From: JAENVU01 sp031362155
GTDB lineage: Bacteria; Actinomycetota; Acidimicrobiia; IMCC26256; JAENVU01
Reading direction: 5' to 3'
Length of the DNA stretch: 64,000 nucleotides
NCBI GenBank assembly: GCA_031362155.1
Contig: JANLRZ010000218.1
Coordinates: forward strand, 25,872 to 89,871
Made by a program: the position numbers and the translations under genes. Shown piece by piece: positions 8,905-17,698 of the stretch. Numbering within the stretch: the first letter of the stretch is position 1; every line of letters begins with the position of its first letter. The notes below the pieces were generated by a model, which was not told where the DNA came from, did not search any database, and saw nothing but the letters and a program-made list of their open reading frames with translations.

Positions 8905-8948
8905 CGAAACGCGCGCGAAATAATACGAAACGAAACGGTTGCGTTTCG
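8905..8948. promoter_or_regulatory. Operator-like cluster of CGAAACG half-sites upstream of the MFS-tetR pair
   Basis: CGAAACG occurs at 8905-8911, 8926-8932 and 8931-8937, and its inverse CGTTTCG at 8942-8948. The last two form a 7-bp inverted repeat with a 4-base spacer, a usual layout for TetR-family operators. A TAATAC -10-like element (8921-8926) overlaps the cluster. The site precedes the exporter gene, whose last gene neighbour is a tetR, so the simplest reading is autoregulation of the two-gene operon by that TetR. Confidence 0.6.
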
Positions 8949-8993
8949 AAAGTCGGAGGAGTAGAACCATGTGACCCGTCCAGGAGGATGCGT

Positions 8994-10598
8994 GTGAATC
9001 AGGTCGTGGTCGACCCGCTGCAAGAGAAGGCCTATCGCCGGCGGTGGGCGATTCTCGTCGTGCTCTGTGTCAGCTTGCTGATCATCGTGCTCGACAACTC
9101 GATCCTCAACGTCGCCATCCCGACGCTGATCAAGGAACTGGGCGCGACCAACAGCCAGGTGCAGTGGATGGTCGACAGCTACACGCTCGTGTTCGCCGGC
9201 CTCCTGCTCACCATGGGTGCGATGGGGGACCGGTACGGTCGCCGTGGCGCCCTCCAGGTGGGCTACCTGCTGTTCGGTCTCGGGTCGCTCGCGTCGGCGT
9301 TCGCCACCACCGCGAACCAACTGATCCTGACGCGCGGCTTCATGGGCATCGGTGGCGCGCTCATCATGCCGGCGACACTCTCGATCATCACCAACGTGTT
9401 CCCGCCGCAGGAACGTGGTCGGGCGATCGGAGTGTGGGCGGGTACCGCGGGCATCGGCGTTGCGCTCGGACCTCTCACCGGTGGGTTCCTCCTCGAACAC
9501 TTCTACTGGGGCTCGATCTTCCTCGTGAACCTGCCGATCGTCGCGCTTGGGATCGCCGCCGGATTCGTGCTCATCCCGACGAGTAAGGACCCGAGCGCGC
9601 CCCAGCTCGACCCGGTGGGCGCCGCACTGTCGATCGTGGCCTTGGTCGGGATCGTCTACGCGTTGATCGAAGCGCCGGACATCGGCTGGACCGCGCCCAA
9701 GACGCTCGCGGTCTTCGCCGGAGGCCTCGTCGCGCTGGGCATCTTCGTCTGGTGGGAACGTCGATCGGATCACCCGATGCTCGATGTGCGGTTCTTCAAG
9801 AACCCGCGCTTCAGTGCGGCGAACGCGGCGATCACGCTCACGTTCTTCGCCATGTTCGGTTCGATCTTCTTGTTGACCCAGTACCTGCAGTTCACCCTCG
9901 GATACACGCCCCTCGAATCCGGCATCCGGATGCTCCCGTACGCCGGGACCATGATGGTCGTGGCGCCACTCAGTTCGCGCGTGGTAGAGCGGTTCGGGTC
10001 CAAGGCCACCATCGCCGTCGGTCTCGGGCTCGCCGGGATCGCGCTCGTGGTCTTCGGCGGGCTGACGGTCGACTCGGACTACGGCGACATCGTGTGGCGC
10101 TTCATGATCCTCGCCGCCGGCATGGGTCTGGTGATGGCCCCGGCGACCGACTCGGTGATGGGGTCGCTCCCGCTGGCCAAGGCCGGGGTCGGGTCGGCGG
10201 TCAACGACACGACCCGTCAGGTCGGTGGCGCACTCGGTGTCGCGATCATCGGCAGTGTCGTGTCATCGGTCTACGGCAGCAAGATCGCCGACTTCTTTGC
10301 CGGTACCTCTGCGCCCGATGCGGCGGTTGAAGGGGCGAAGAACTCGCTCGGCGGTGCCTTCGGCGTCGCTCAGCAACTTGGCTCGAGCGGTCGGCCGAAC
10401 GCCCAACAGCTTTCGGCGGAACTGATCGAGACCGCGAACGAGGCGTTCGTCGAAGCGTTCCGCTGGGGGACTCGGGTCGGCGCGGTCGCACTTGCCATCG
10501 GGGTGGTCATCGTCGTCCGGTTCCTGCCCGCGCGTGCCAGTGCCGCGAACATTGCCGAGCAGACCAACGACCTCGCGGCAGAGGGCGCAGTCGGGTGA
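8994..10598 (+). CDS. MFS drug exporter, DHA2 (EmrB/QacA) family, 14 helices
   Basis: This 534-residue inner-membrane protein is a proton-driven multidrug exporter of the DHA2 type. Family marks are the LDNSILNVAIPTL segment in helix 1 (motif D1), the GDRYGRR loop between helices 2 and 3 (motif A), the GxxxGPLTGG segment in helix 5 (motif C) and about 14 hydrophobic segments. GTG at 8994 was chosen because AGGAGG lies six bases before it; an ATG at 8988 abuts the AGGAGG and is less likely. Its stop overlaps the start of the following tetR gene (GTGA), so the two are co-transcribed and probably regulated by the upstream CGAAACG operator. The substrate is unknown. Confidence 0.92.
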   Translation: MNQVVVDPLQEKAYRRRWAILVVLCVSLLIIVLDNSILNVAIPTLIKELGATNSQVQWMVDSYTLVFAGLLLTMGAMGDRYGRRGALQVGYLLFGLGSLASAFATTANQLILTRGFMGIGGALIMPATLSIITNVFPPQERGRAIGVWAGTAGIGVALGPLTGGFLLEHFYWGSIFLVNLPIVALGIAAGFVLIPTSKDPSAPQLDPVGAALSIVALVGIVYALIEAPDIGWTAPKTLAVFAGGLVALGIFVWWERRSDHPMLDVRFFKNPRFSAANAAITLTFFAMFGSIFLLTQYLQFTLGYTPLESGIRMLPYAGTMMVVAPLSSRVVERFGSKATIAVGLGLAGIALVVFGGLTVDSDYGDIVWRFMILAAGMGLVMAPATDSVMGSLPLAKAGVGSAVNDTTRQVGGALGVAIIGSVVSSVYGSKIADFFAGTSAPDAAVEGAKNSLGGAFGVAQQLGSSGRPNAQQLSAELIETANEAFVEAFRWGTRVGAVALAIGVVIVVRFLPARASAANIAEQTNDLAAEGAVG

Positions 10599-11164
10599 AC
10601 GCGGCGGTGGGCGGTCGGCCGCGGAGTGCCGAGGCCGATGCGGCGATTCTCGCGGCCGCGTCCGACGTGTTCTGCGAGGTGGGATACGAAGGCCTGTCGA
10701 TGGAGTGTGTTGCGAATCGTGCGGGGGTGGGCAAGACGACGATTTACCGTCGCTACCCGACCAAGCTCGACCTGGTGATGGCCACGGTCGAACAGCTCAG
10801 CGCGGGGACGGTCCTGACCCCGGACACCGGTCATCTCCGGTCGGATCTGATCGCCCTTGGTCAACGCCTCCACGCGATGTTCACCGAGTCCAACGCGGGC
10901 AAGGCCATTCCGATGACGCTGGCCGCGAAGGCGCGCAATCCCGAGCTCGCGGTGGCCCACGAGGCCTTCGTGCTCGGCCGACGCGCCGCAACGGTCGAGG
11001 TCATCCAGCGGGGCATCGATCGGGGCGAGCTGGCTGCTGATGCTGATCCGTGGGTCATTGCCGACCTCGTCACCGGCGCGATCTTCATGCGGGTCTTCGT
11101 GACCGGCCAGGAGGTCACCGACGCCTACCTCGAAGCGATGATCGACCAGGTGCTCGGTCCCTGA
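10595..11164 (+). CDS. TetR family transcriptional regulator of the MFS operon
   Basis: This 189-residue regulator has a typical N-terminal TetR helix-turn-helix (VANRAGVGKTTIYRRYPTK, about residues 43-61) after a short basic arm. The C-terminal ligand domain resembles the TetR_C_16/AcrR-like type. It starts with GTG overlapping the exporter stop by four bases. Co-transcription with the exporter and the inverted repeat upstream of that gene suggest a local repressor released by exporter substrates. It is convergent with kgd, with only four bases between them. Confidence 0.9.
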   Translation: MNAAVGGRPRSAEADAAILAAASDVFCEVGYEGLSMECVANRAGVGKTTIYRRYPTKLDLVMATVEQLSAGTVLTPDTGHLRSDLIALGQRLHAMFTESNAGKAIPMTLAAKARNPELAVAHEAFVLGRRAATVEVIQRGIDRGELAADADPWVIADLVTGAIFMRVFVTGQEVTDAYLEAMIDQVLGP

Positions 11165-11168
11165 CCGG

Positions 11169-14100
11169 TCAAGAACCGGGGACGTCGGCGAACGCGTCGA
11201 GCAACAGGTTCTCCTGTTCCCGGTCATGCACGGTTGAACTCCCGCTCGCGGGGCTCGGTGACGGCGGGCGCGCGATGTGGCGCAGCCGGGCCTGATCCCG
11301 CAGGATCCGATGCAGTTTGCCGTGCACGTAATTCCACGGACCCATGTTGGCCGGTTCCTCCTGGACCCAGTACACCTCGTTGCACCCGGTGTACTTCTCG
11401 GCCAACGCGATGAGCTGCTCCTCCGGCCAGGGGTAGAGCTGCTCGACGCGCACGATCGCGACCGGCGCGCCCCGTTCGTCGCGGCGATCCAGGAGTTCGT
11501 GCGCGATCTTGCCCGAACAGAGCAACACCCGGGTGACCTGCGCGGGATCGATCGTGAGTCGCGGGTCGTCGAGGATCTCCTGGAAACTGCCCGATGTCAG
11601 CGCCTCAACCGGTGAGCGCGTCGCGGGGACCCGCAGGTACTTCTTCGGCGTGAAGCACACCAGCGGCTTGCGCGACGGCGCGTGGCTCTGGCGGCGGAGC
11701 ACGTGGAAGTACTGCGCCGCGGTGGTGGGGTAACAGACCCGTAGATTGCTTTCGGCGCAGAGGGCGAGGAAGCGTTCGATGCGCGCGCTCGAGTGTTCGG
11801 GTCCCTGACCTTCGAACCCGTGGGGGAGCAGCATTGCGAGGCGCGCCTGCTGTCCCCACTTGTCTTCCGCGGCGACGATGAACTGGTCGATGATGATCTG
11901 CGCGCCGTTCATGAAGTCGCCGAACTGCGCTTCCCAACCGACCCAGGCTCGATCGTCGGCGACGGCATAGCCGTACTCGAAGCCGAGCGCGGCGTACTCG
12001 GAGAGCACCGAGTCGTACAGCATCACGGGGGCTTGGTCGTCGGAGATGTGACGGAGCGGGCAGAACTCGGACTCGTTCTCCGAGTCGACCAACACCCCGT
12101 GGCGCTGGCTGAACGTGCCTCGGCGGGTGTCCTGGCCCGAGAGCCGCACCGGAATGCCTTCGAGCGCCAAAGTGCCGAACGCGAGCGACTCGGCCAGCGC
12201 CCAGTCGATCTGGTCGGAGGCGAAATCGGTGGCGCGAGCGCGCAGGATCTTCTCCAGCTTCGGGTTGATCGCGAAGTCGTCGGGCCAGCCGACGAGTGCG
12301 TCGACGACCTGTTGCAATCGCGCCCGGTCCACGCCGGTGACGACCGCCGATTCCACCTGCTCGCCGACGAAGATGTTGACCGGGATGGTCGGCGGACCCG
12401 ACGCGTGGGTCTCCTCGAAGGCACTGTCGAGGCGGACCTGAAAGTCTTCGAGTGCGGCCTCGGCCTGGTCGAGGGTGAAGTCGCCGCGGTTGACGAGGGT
12501 CTCGGTGTAGAGCTTGCGCACGCTGCGTCGAGCCCGAATCAACTGGTACATCTTCGGCTGGGTGAACGCAGGTTCGTCGCCCTCGTTGTGGCCGTACCGG
12601 CGGTAGCAGACCATGTCGACGACCACGTCCTTGTGGAACCGCTGCCGGAACTCGTAGGCGAGTTGTACGACGCGCACGCACGCCTCGGGGTCGTCGCCGT
12701 TCACGTGGAAGATCGGCGCTTGGACCATCTTGGCGATGTCGGTCGCGTACACGCCGGAGCGGCCGAGTTCGGGCGCGGTCGTGAACCCGAGTTGATTGTT
12801 GACGACAATGTGGATGGTGCCGCCGACCTCGTAGCCGGGAACCTCCGAGAGGTTGAGGGTCTCGGCCACCACTCCCTGGCCCGCGAAGGCCGCGTCGCCG
12901 TGCACCAACACGGGCAGCACGTGGCAGCGTTCGCTGTCGTCGATGCGGTCGCCCTTGGCCCGGGCCATTCCCTCGACCACGGGGTCGACCGCTTCGAGGT
13001 GGCTGGGGTTCGACGCCAGCGACACGCCGATCTGCTTGCCCGACGGCGCGGTGTGGGTTCCGGTTGCGCCGACGTGGTACTTCACGTCGCCGGAGCCCTG
13101 CACCGACGACGCATCGAGCGCGCCTTCGAACTCGCGGAAGATCTGGCCGTAGCTCTTGCCCACCGTGTTGACCAAGACATTGAGCCGGCCGCGGTGGGCG
13201 GTACCGAGCACCATTTCGGCCATGTTGCCGTCGGCCGCGGCGTTCAAGAGCGCGTCGAGCATCGGGATCAGGCTCTCGGCGCCTTCGAGGCTGAACCGCT
13301 TCTGGCCGAGGTACTTGCGCTGCAAAAATCCCTCGAATGCCTCGGCCGCATTGAGCCGGTCGAGGATGCGCTGCTGAACGGCAGGGTCGGGCGCCGGGGC
13401 GCGTCGTTCGACGTGCTCCTGGACCCATTCCTTGTGCTCGGGTTCCTGCATATGCATGAACTCGACGCCGACCGAACGGGAATACGCGTCGCGGAGGATG
13501 CCGAGAATGTCGCGCAGGGGCATGGTCTTCTGGCCGGTGGTCCCGCCGGCCAGGCTGCCGATCGGAAACTCACGATCGAGGTCCCAAATGCTGAGCCCGT
13601 AGTGGGTGATGTCCAGCTCCGGGTGGGTGTCGGGCTCGCGCCGGCCGAGTGGGTCGAGGTTGGCGATCAGGTGGCCACGCACCCGGTACATGTTGATCAG
13701 TTGGTGGACGTGGACGACCTTCTCGTTGTGCGCGGCCTCGTCGTCGAGTGGGCTGATGTCGGTGCTCCACCGGGCGGGTTCGTAGGGCACCGAGAAGCTC
13801 TGGAAGATCCCGTCGTAGAAACCGTCTTGACCGAGCAGGAGATCGTGGATCGACCGCAGGAACTCCCCGCTCTCTGCGCCCTGGATCACTCGATGGTCGT
13901 AGGTGCTCGTGAGCGTGATGATCTTGCTGATGCCGAGGCGGGCGATGGTCTGCGGATCGGCCCCTTCGTACTCGGCGGGATACCCGATCGAACCGACTCC
14001 GAGAATGAAGCCCTGGCCCGGCATGAGGCGCGGGACCGAGTGGACCGTGCCGATCATGCCCGGGTTGGTGATGGTCCCCGTCGTGCCCGCGAAATCGTCG

Positions 14101-14807
14101 GGTGTGATCTTGCCGGTGCGGACCTTGCGAATCATCTCCTCGTACGCCGCGAAGAACCCCGCGAAGTCGAGCGTGTCGACGCCTCTGAGGTTGGGGACGA
14201 GGAGGGTGCGCGAGCCGTCGGATTTTGCGACATCGACCGCGAGCCCCAGGTTGGTGTGATCGTGGCGCACGACGACGGGCCCACCGTCGACCACCCCGTA
14301 GCCCGATGCCATCGCGGGGACCCGGCGCACCGCTTGGACCGCGGCGTAGGCGATGAGGTGGGTGAAGCTCACCTTGCCGCGTCCCGTGCGGCTCAGGTGG
14401 TTGTTCAGGATCTGGCGGTTGACCTCGAGCAGCTTGGCCGGGACGTTGCGGACCGAGGTCGCCGTCGGGACGCCGAGGCTCGCCTCCATGTTCTCCACGA
14501 TGCGCGCGGCCGCGCCGCGGATCGGCTTGGGCTCCTCGCCGTCGAGCACGAGCGGCGCGTTGGTGCTCGCCCGCTTGGGTTCGCTCGGTGGCTCCTGCCG
14601 AATGGTCATCGACGGGGTCGATGGGGTAACCGGCGCCGGTGCGACGTGATCGCCGTTGGTCGGCACCGGGGTGGCGGCCGGCGCCGAGTAATCGGAGAAA
14701 AAGTCCCGCCATGCTGCCGAGACCGACGACGGGTCCGCCTGGTACTGGCGGAACATCTCGTCGACGAGTCCGGAGTTGGGGCCGAGGTCCTCGAAAGTGT
14801 TGGTCAC
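11169..14807 (-). CDS. kgd: Multifunctional 2-oxoglutarate decarboxylase/dehydrogenase E1-E2 (KGD)
   Basis: This 1212-residue enzyme fuses an E2-type acyltransferase domain to a thiamine-diphosphate E1 domain, the actinobacterial form of the 2-oxoglutarate dehydrogenase component of the TCA cycle. A 40-residue N-terminal helix (DEMFRQYQADPSSV) and a Pro/Ala linker are followed by the E2 domain with the catalytic His in DHRVIQGAESG (H305). The E1 domain follows, with the HGDAAFAGQG ThDP segment near residue 636 and HxGRLNVL upstream of it. No lipoyl domain is present, as expected for KGD. GTG 14807 was chosen because the family N-terminus (DLGPNSGLVDEM) begins there; the longer frame upstream is low-complexity Arg/Pro. 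Confidence 0.96.
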   Translation of the reverse strand: MTNTFEDLGPNSGLVDEMFRQYQADPSSVSAAWRDFFSDYSAPAATPVPTNGDHVAPAPVTPSTPSMTIRQEPPSEPKRASTNAPLVLDGEEPKPIRGAAARIVENMEASLGVPTATSVRNVPAKLLEVNRQILNNHLSRTGRGKVSFTHLIAYAAVQAVRRVPAMASGYGVVDGGPVVVRHDHTNLGLAVDVAKSDGSRTLLVPNLRGVDTLDFAGFFAAYEEMIRKVRTGKITPDDFAGTTGTITNPGMIGTVHSVPRLMPGQGFILGVGSIGYPAEYEGADPQTIARLGISKIITLTSTYDHRVIQGAESGEFLRSIHDLLLGQDGFYDGIFQSFSVPYEPARWSTDISPLDDEAAHNEKVVHVHQLINMYRVRGHLIANLDPLGRREPDTHPELDITHYGLSIWDLDREFPIGSLAGGTTGQKTMPLRDILGILRDAYSRSVGVEFMHMQEPEHKEWVQEHVERRAPAPDPAVQQRILDRLNAAEAFEGFLQRKYLGQKRFSLEGAESLIPMLDALLNAAADGNMAEMVLGTAHRGRLNVLVNTVGKSYGQIFREFEGALDASSVQGSGDVKYHVGATGTHTAPSGKQIGVSLASNPSHLEAVDPVVEGMARAKGDRIDDSERCHVLPVLVHGDAAFAGQGVVAETLNLSEVPGYEVGGTIHIVVNNQLGFTTAPELGRSGVYATDIAKMVQAPIFHVNGDDPEACVRVVQLAYEFRQRFHKDVVVDMVCYRRYGHNEGDEPAFTQPKMYQLIRARRSVRKLYTETLVNRGDFTLDQAEAALEDFQVRLDSAFEETHASGPPTIPVNIFVGEQVESAVVTGVDRARLQQVVDALVGWPDDFAINPKLEKILRARATDFASDQIDWALAESLAFGTLALEGIPVRLSGQDTRRGTFSQRHGVLVDSENESEFCPLRHISDDQAPVMLYDSVLSEYAALGFEYGYAVADDRAWVGWEAQFGDFMNGAQIIIDQFIVAAEDKWGQQARLAMLLPHGFEGQGPEHSSARIERFLALCAESNLRVCYPTTAAQYFHVLRRQSHAPSRKPLVCFTPKKYLRVPATRSPVEALTSGSFQEILDDPRLTIDPAQVTRVLLCSGKIAHELLDRRDERGAPVAIVRVEQLYPWPEEQLIALAEKYTGCNEVYWVQEEPANMGPWNYVHGKLHRILRDQARLRHIARPPSPSPASGSSTVHDREQENLLLDAFADVPGS

Positions 14808-14836
14808 GGGCCTGAGGCTACAGGCCGGTGTTTCGG

Positions 14837-16198
14837 TCAGCCGCGGAGGAGTTCGGCGGTCTGGAACGCCAAGTCGAGCGACTGCCGGGCGTTCAGACGG
14901 GGATCGCACATCGTCTCGTACCGCTGGTCCAGGTCGGTACCGAGGACCTCGGCGGTCCCGCCCAGACACTCGGTCACGTTGTCGCCGGTGAGTTCGACGT
15001 GGACGCCTCCGGGCCAGACCCCGGCGGCGCGACAGACCTCGAAGAAGCCCCGTAGCTCGGCCATGACGTCGTCGAACTGGCGGGTCTTGACCCCGCTCGA
15101 GTGCGTAAAGGTGTTGCCGTGCATCGGGTCGCAGGCCCAGACGACGGGCAACCCCGTGTCGCGAACGGCATCGACCAGCGGTGGGAGCCGATCGGCGACG
15201 AGGTCTTTGCCCATTCGGCTGATGAGCATCAGCCGACCGGGTCGCGCGTCAGGGTTGAGGCGCTTGCAGAGCGCGATCACTTCGTCGGGGCTGCTCGACG
15301 GTCCGATCTTCACCCCGATCGGGTTGCCGACCCCGGCGAGAAACTCCACGTGGGCACCGTCGAGCTGGCGAGTGCGGTCACCGATCCATAGGAGGTGCGC
15401 CGAGCAGTCGTACCAATCGTCGGTGAGGGTGTCCTGGCGCGTGAGCGCTTCCTCGTAGTCGAGGAGCAGCGCTTCGTGCGAGGTGTAGAAGTCGACCTCG
15501 TGCAGTTGGAGCTCGGCGTCGAGGTCGATGCCGCAGGCCCGCATGAATCGCAGGGCGCGTTCGATCTCCGAGGCCACGCTCTCGTACCGGCGGCCCTCGG
15601 GGCTGGCGGTGACGAAGTCCTGATTCCACGCATGGACTTGGGCGAGGTCGGCGTACCCGCCCTTGGTGAAGGCGCGCAGCAGGTTCAGGGTGGAGGCCGA
15701 CTGGTGGTAGCCGCGCATCAGTCGATGCGGGTCGGGTTGGCGGGCCGCCGCGTCGAAGGCGATGTCGTTCACCATGTCGCCGCGAAAGCTCGGCAATTCG
15801 ACGCCGTCGATGAGCTCGGTCGCGGATGACCTCGGCTTGGCGAACTGGCCGGCAATGCGACCGATCTTGATCGTGGGCACTCCGGCGCCGTAGGTCAACA
15901 CGACCGACATTTGGAGGATGACCTTCAGCTTGTCGCGAATCGCATTGGCCGAGAACGCACTGAACGCCTCGGCGCAGTCGCCGGCCTGGAGGACGAACGC
16001 CTTGCCCTCACTCGCGAGGGCGAGCGACTCGGTGAGTGTGCGGGCCTCGCCGGCGAACACCAGCGGTGGGACGGCGCGGAGTTCGCCGAGCACGTCGCCC
16101 AGGGTGGGTTCGGGCCAGTCGGGATGCTGGGTGACGGGCCGGGTCCGCCAGGACGCGGGGCTCCACGGGTGTTCGGGAGTGGGGTCGGTGGGAGTCAT
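14837..16198 (-). CDS. 3-deoxy-7-phosphoheptulonate synthase, class II (DAHP synthase)
   Basis: This 453-residue enzyme condenses phosphoenolpyruvate with erythrose 4-phosphate, the first step of the shikimate pathway. It is the plant/actinobacterial class II form: the N-terminal SPASWRTRPVTQHPDW segment, metal-ligand Cys75 in QAGDCAEAF, the RMGKDLVADRLPPLV segment, His in DPMHGNTF and the C-terminal Glu/Asp ligands in ELTGDNVTECLGG and MCDPRLNARQSL are all present. The start at ATG 16198 gives the family's usual N-terminus. It lies just downstream of the proteasome activator gene, four bases away, and just upstream of kgd, so the three may form one transcript. Confidence 0.96.
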   Translation of the reverse strand: MTPTDPTPEHPWSPASWRTRPVTQHPDWPEPTLGDVLGELRAVPPLVFAGEARTLTESLALASEGKAFVLQAGDCAEAFSAFSANAIRDKLKVILQMSVVLTYGAGVPTIKIGRIAGQFAKPRSSATELIDGVELPSFRGDMVNDIAFDAAARQPDPHRLMRGYHQSASTLNLLRAFTKGGYADLAQVHAWNQDFVTASPEGRRYESVASEIERALRFMRACGIDLDAELQLHEVDFYTSHEALLLDYEEALTRQDTLTDDWYDCSAHLLWIGDRTRQLDGAHVEFLAGVGNPIGVKIGPSSSPDEVIALCKRLNPDARPGRLMLISRMGKDLVADRLPPLVDAVRDTGLPVVWACDPMHGNTFTHSSGVKTRQFDDVMAELRGFFEVCRAAGVWPGGVHVELTGDNVTECLGGTAEVLGTDLDQRYETMCDPRLNARQSLDLAFQTAELLRG

Positions 16199-16202
16199 CG
16201 GA

Positions 16203-16757
16203 TCAGAGGTACTGCCCGGGTGCACGCTCGGTCATGCCTTCGGGCGCGCCGATCTCGAGGGCGTGACGGCGCCGCATCTCCTCGAACTGCTGCTGCGCCG
16301 TGGCCTGTTGCGTAAACAGCGTTGCTTGAATGCCGTGGAACAGACCTTCGAGCCAGCCGACGAGTTGTGCCTGGGCGAGCCGGAGTTCGGACTCGCTCGG
16401 CGTCGGGTCGTTGAGGGGGAGCGCGACTTCGCGCAGTTCCTGGCGCAGCTCGGGAGAGAGGATGCCTTCGAGCTCGTGGACCGACCGCTCGTGGATCTCG
16501 CGCAAGGCCCGACGGCCGGCGTCGTCGAGCGGGGCCCGGCGAACTTCGTCCAACATCGAGCGCACCATCGACGCAATGCGGATGAGCTTGGTCGGGCGCA
16601 GCACCTGCTCGTCGAACTCCTCGACGTCCTTCGCCGCCGACGCCGCGTCCGACTCCGCGTTCGGGTCGAGGGTGTTCGGTTCGAGGGCGTCGGGGTTCGG
16701 GGCGTCGCCGTTGAGGACGATGTCGGGCACGACGGGGGCGGACTCAGGACTCGACAT
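16203..16757 (-). CDS. bpa: Bacterial proteasome activator (Bpa/PafE family, DUF2587)
   Basis: This 184-residue protein ends in GQYL, the C-terminal HbYX-like motif with which Bpa rings dock on the 20S proteasome and open its gate without ATP or pupylation. The acidic, disordered N-terminus (about 1-45) is followed by a helical core (LRPTKLIRIASMVRSMLDEVR, about 55 onwards, and LAQAQLVGWLEGLFHGIQ) that matches the ring-forming four-helix bundle of the family. ATG 16757 was chosen because the upstream extension of the frame is low-complexity. Presence of this gene implies an actinobacterial 20S proteasome elsewhere in the genome; none is in this window. Confidence 0.93.
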   Translation of the reverse strand: MSSPESAPVVPDIVLNGDAPNPDALEPNTLDPNAESDAASAAKDVEEFDEQVLRPTKLIRIASMVRSMLDEVRRAPLDDAGRRALREIHERSVHELEGILSPELRQELREVALPLNDPTPSESELRLAQAQLVGWLEGLFHGIQATLFTQQATAQQQFEEMRRRHALEIGAPEGMTERAPGQYL

Positions 16758-16807
16758 TCGGGCAACGTTACCGGTCGTGCGCTCCGGGAGCCGCAGCGAT
16801 ATCGCTC

Positions 16808-17590
16808 TCAGAACACCGCGGGCGGTGTCCGGCCCACGGCACCGGCGGCCCGGGGGCCCGGAACGTCGTGGAATCGGTACGGCTCGGCCTCGCGCCCGGG
16901 TTGGCACACCCAACACTCGCCGGTGCGGCCAGTGGTCACAATCGTGAAGACCGCATCGGCGATCTGAGACGCGGGCATCAGCGGGAAGTCGTTCGCGGCG
17001 AAGAGCGCCTTGGTGTCCTCCTTCAAGATATTGGTGTCGGTCATGCCCGGGTTCACGGTGTTCGCCGTGATGCCCTTCGCCTGCAACGGCGGCGCCACGC
17101 TGCGGATGAACCCGGCGACGGCGTGTTTGCTGAGGTCATAGACCGGGTCGAACGGGAACGGGATCAGGCCCGCGAGTGAGCTGGTTGCGACGATCGCCCC
17201 TCCGCCGCGCCGTTCCATGGCGCGGATCGCGGCGCGGGTGCCCCACACCACGCCGTCGACGTTCACCCGCATGATGCGGTGGTAGACGTCGTCGGCGAGC
17301 GTGGTCATGTCGGCCACGCCGATCGCGATCCCGGCGTTGAGGAACGCGAGATCGACCCCACCGAGTTCGCGCTCGCACGTGGCGAAGGCGGCGTCCACCT
17401 CGGCCGACTCGCCGGCGTCGGCGTGCACGAAGGCCCCACCGACCGCGTCGGCGACTGCCTGACCGCTGACATCGTCGAAGTCGACGGCGCAGATCGTCGC
17501 GCCTTCATGTGCGAACCGTTCCGCGGTCGCCCGGCCGATCCCCGAGCCTGCGCCGGTGATCAGTGCGACCTTGCCGTCGAGTGCGCCCAT
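16808..17590 (-). CDS. Short-chain dehydrogenase/reductase
   Basis: This 260-residue classical SDR has the NAD(P)-binding TGAGSGIG at the N-terminus, the NAG stabilising motif (FLNAG), catalytic Ser in ATSSLAG and the YDLSK Tyr-Lys pair. An Asp after the second strand (VDFDD) favours NAD over NADP. The substrate cannot be told. The start is separated by 108 bases from a divergent tetR gene, and that gap is filled by two nested palindromes, so this SDR is the probable target of that regulator. Confidence 0.9.
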   Translation of the reverse strand: MGALDGKVALITGAGSGIGRATAERFAHEGATICAVDFDDVSGQAVADAVGGAFVHADAGESAEVDAAFATCERELGGVDLAFLNAGIAIGVADMTTLADDVYHRIMRVNVDGVVWGTRAAIRAMERRGGGAIVATSSLAGLIPFPFDPVYDLSKHAVAGFIRSVAPPLQAKGITANTVNPGMTDTNILKEDTKALFAANDFPLMPASQIADAVFTIVTTGRTGECWVCQPGREAEPYRFHDVPGPRAAGAVGRTPPAVF

Positions 17591-17645
17591 GGTGTGCTCC
17601 TTGGTCCGTTGGTCGGCGTCCGGCGTTCCCGGGGTGGATGTGTAG

Positions 17646-17696
17646 TCGAATTTGCAAATTCGAGTTAGCTATACAGTCATATAGCTAACTCGAATT
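17646..17696. promoter_or_regulatory. Nested palindromic operators between SDR and tetR
   Basis: A perfect 18-bp palindrome TCGAATTTGCAAATTCGA lies at 17646-17663. Overlapping it, 17657-17673 and 17680-17696 form an inverted repeat with exact 17-bp arms (AATTCGAGTTAGCTATA and its complement) and a 6-base spacer. The half-site AATTCGA therefore appears three times. The second palindrome ends two bases before the tetR start, so a bound regulator would block its own transcription or initiation. The AT content is far above the surroundings. Confidence 0.8.
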
Positions 17697-17698
17697 CC

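Noticed and set aside
11793..15458. A 1221-codon open frame on the plus strand
   Set aside because: It lies opposite kgd and the DAHP synthase, whose families are certain. The predicted product is rich in Arg, Val, Glu, Asp and His as expected for an antisense shadow in high-GC DNA.
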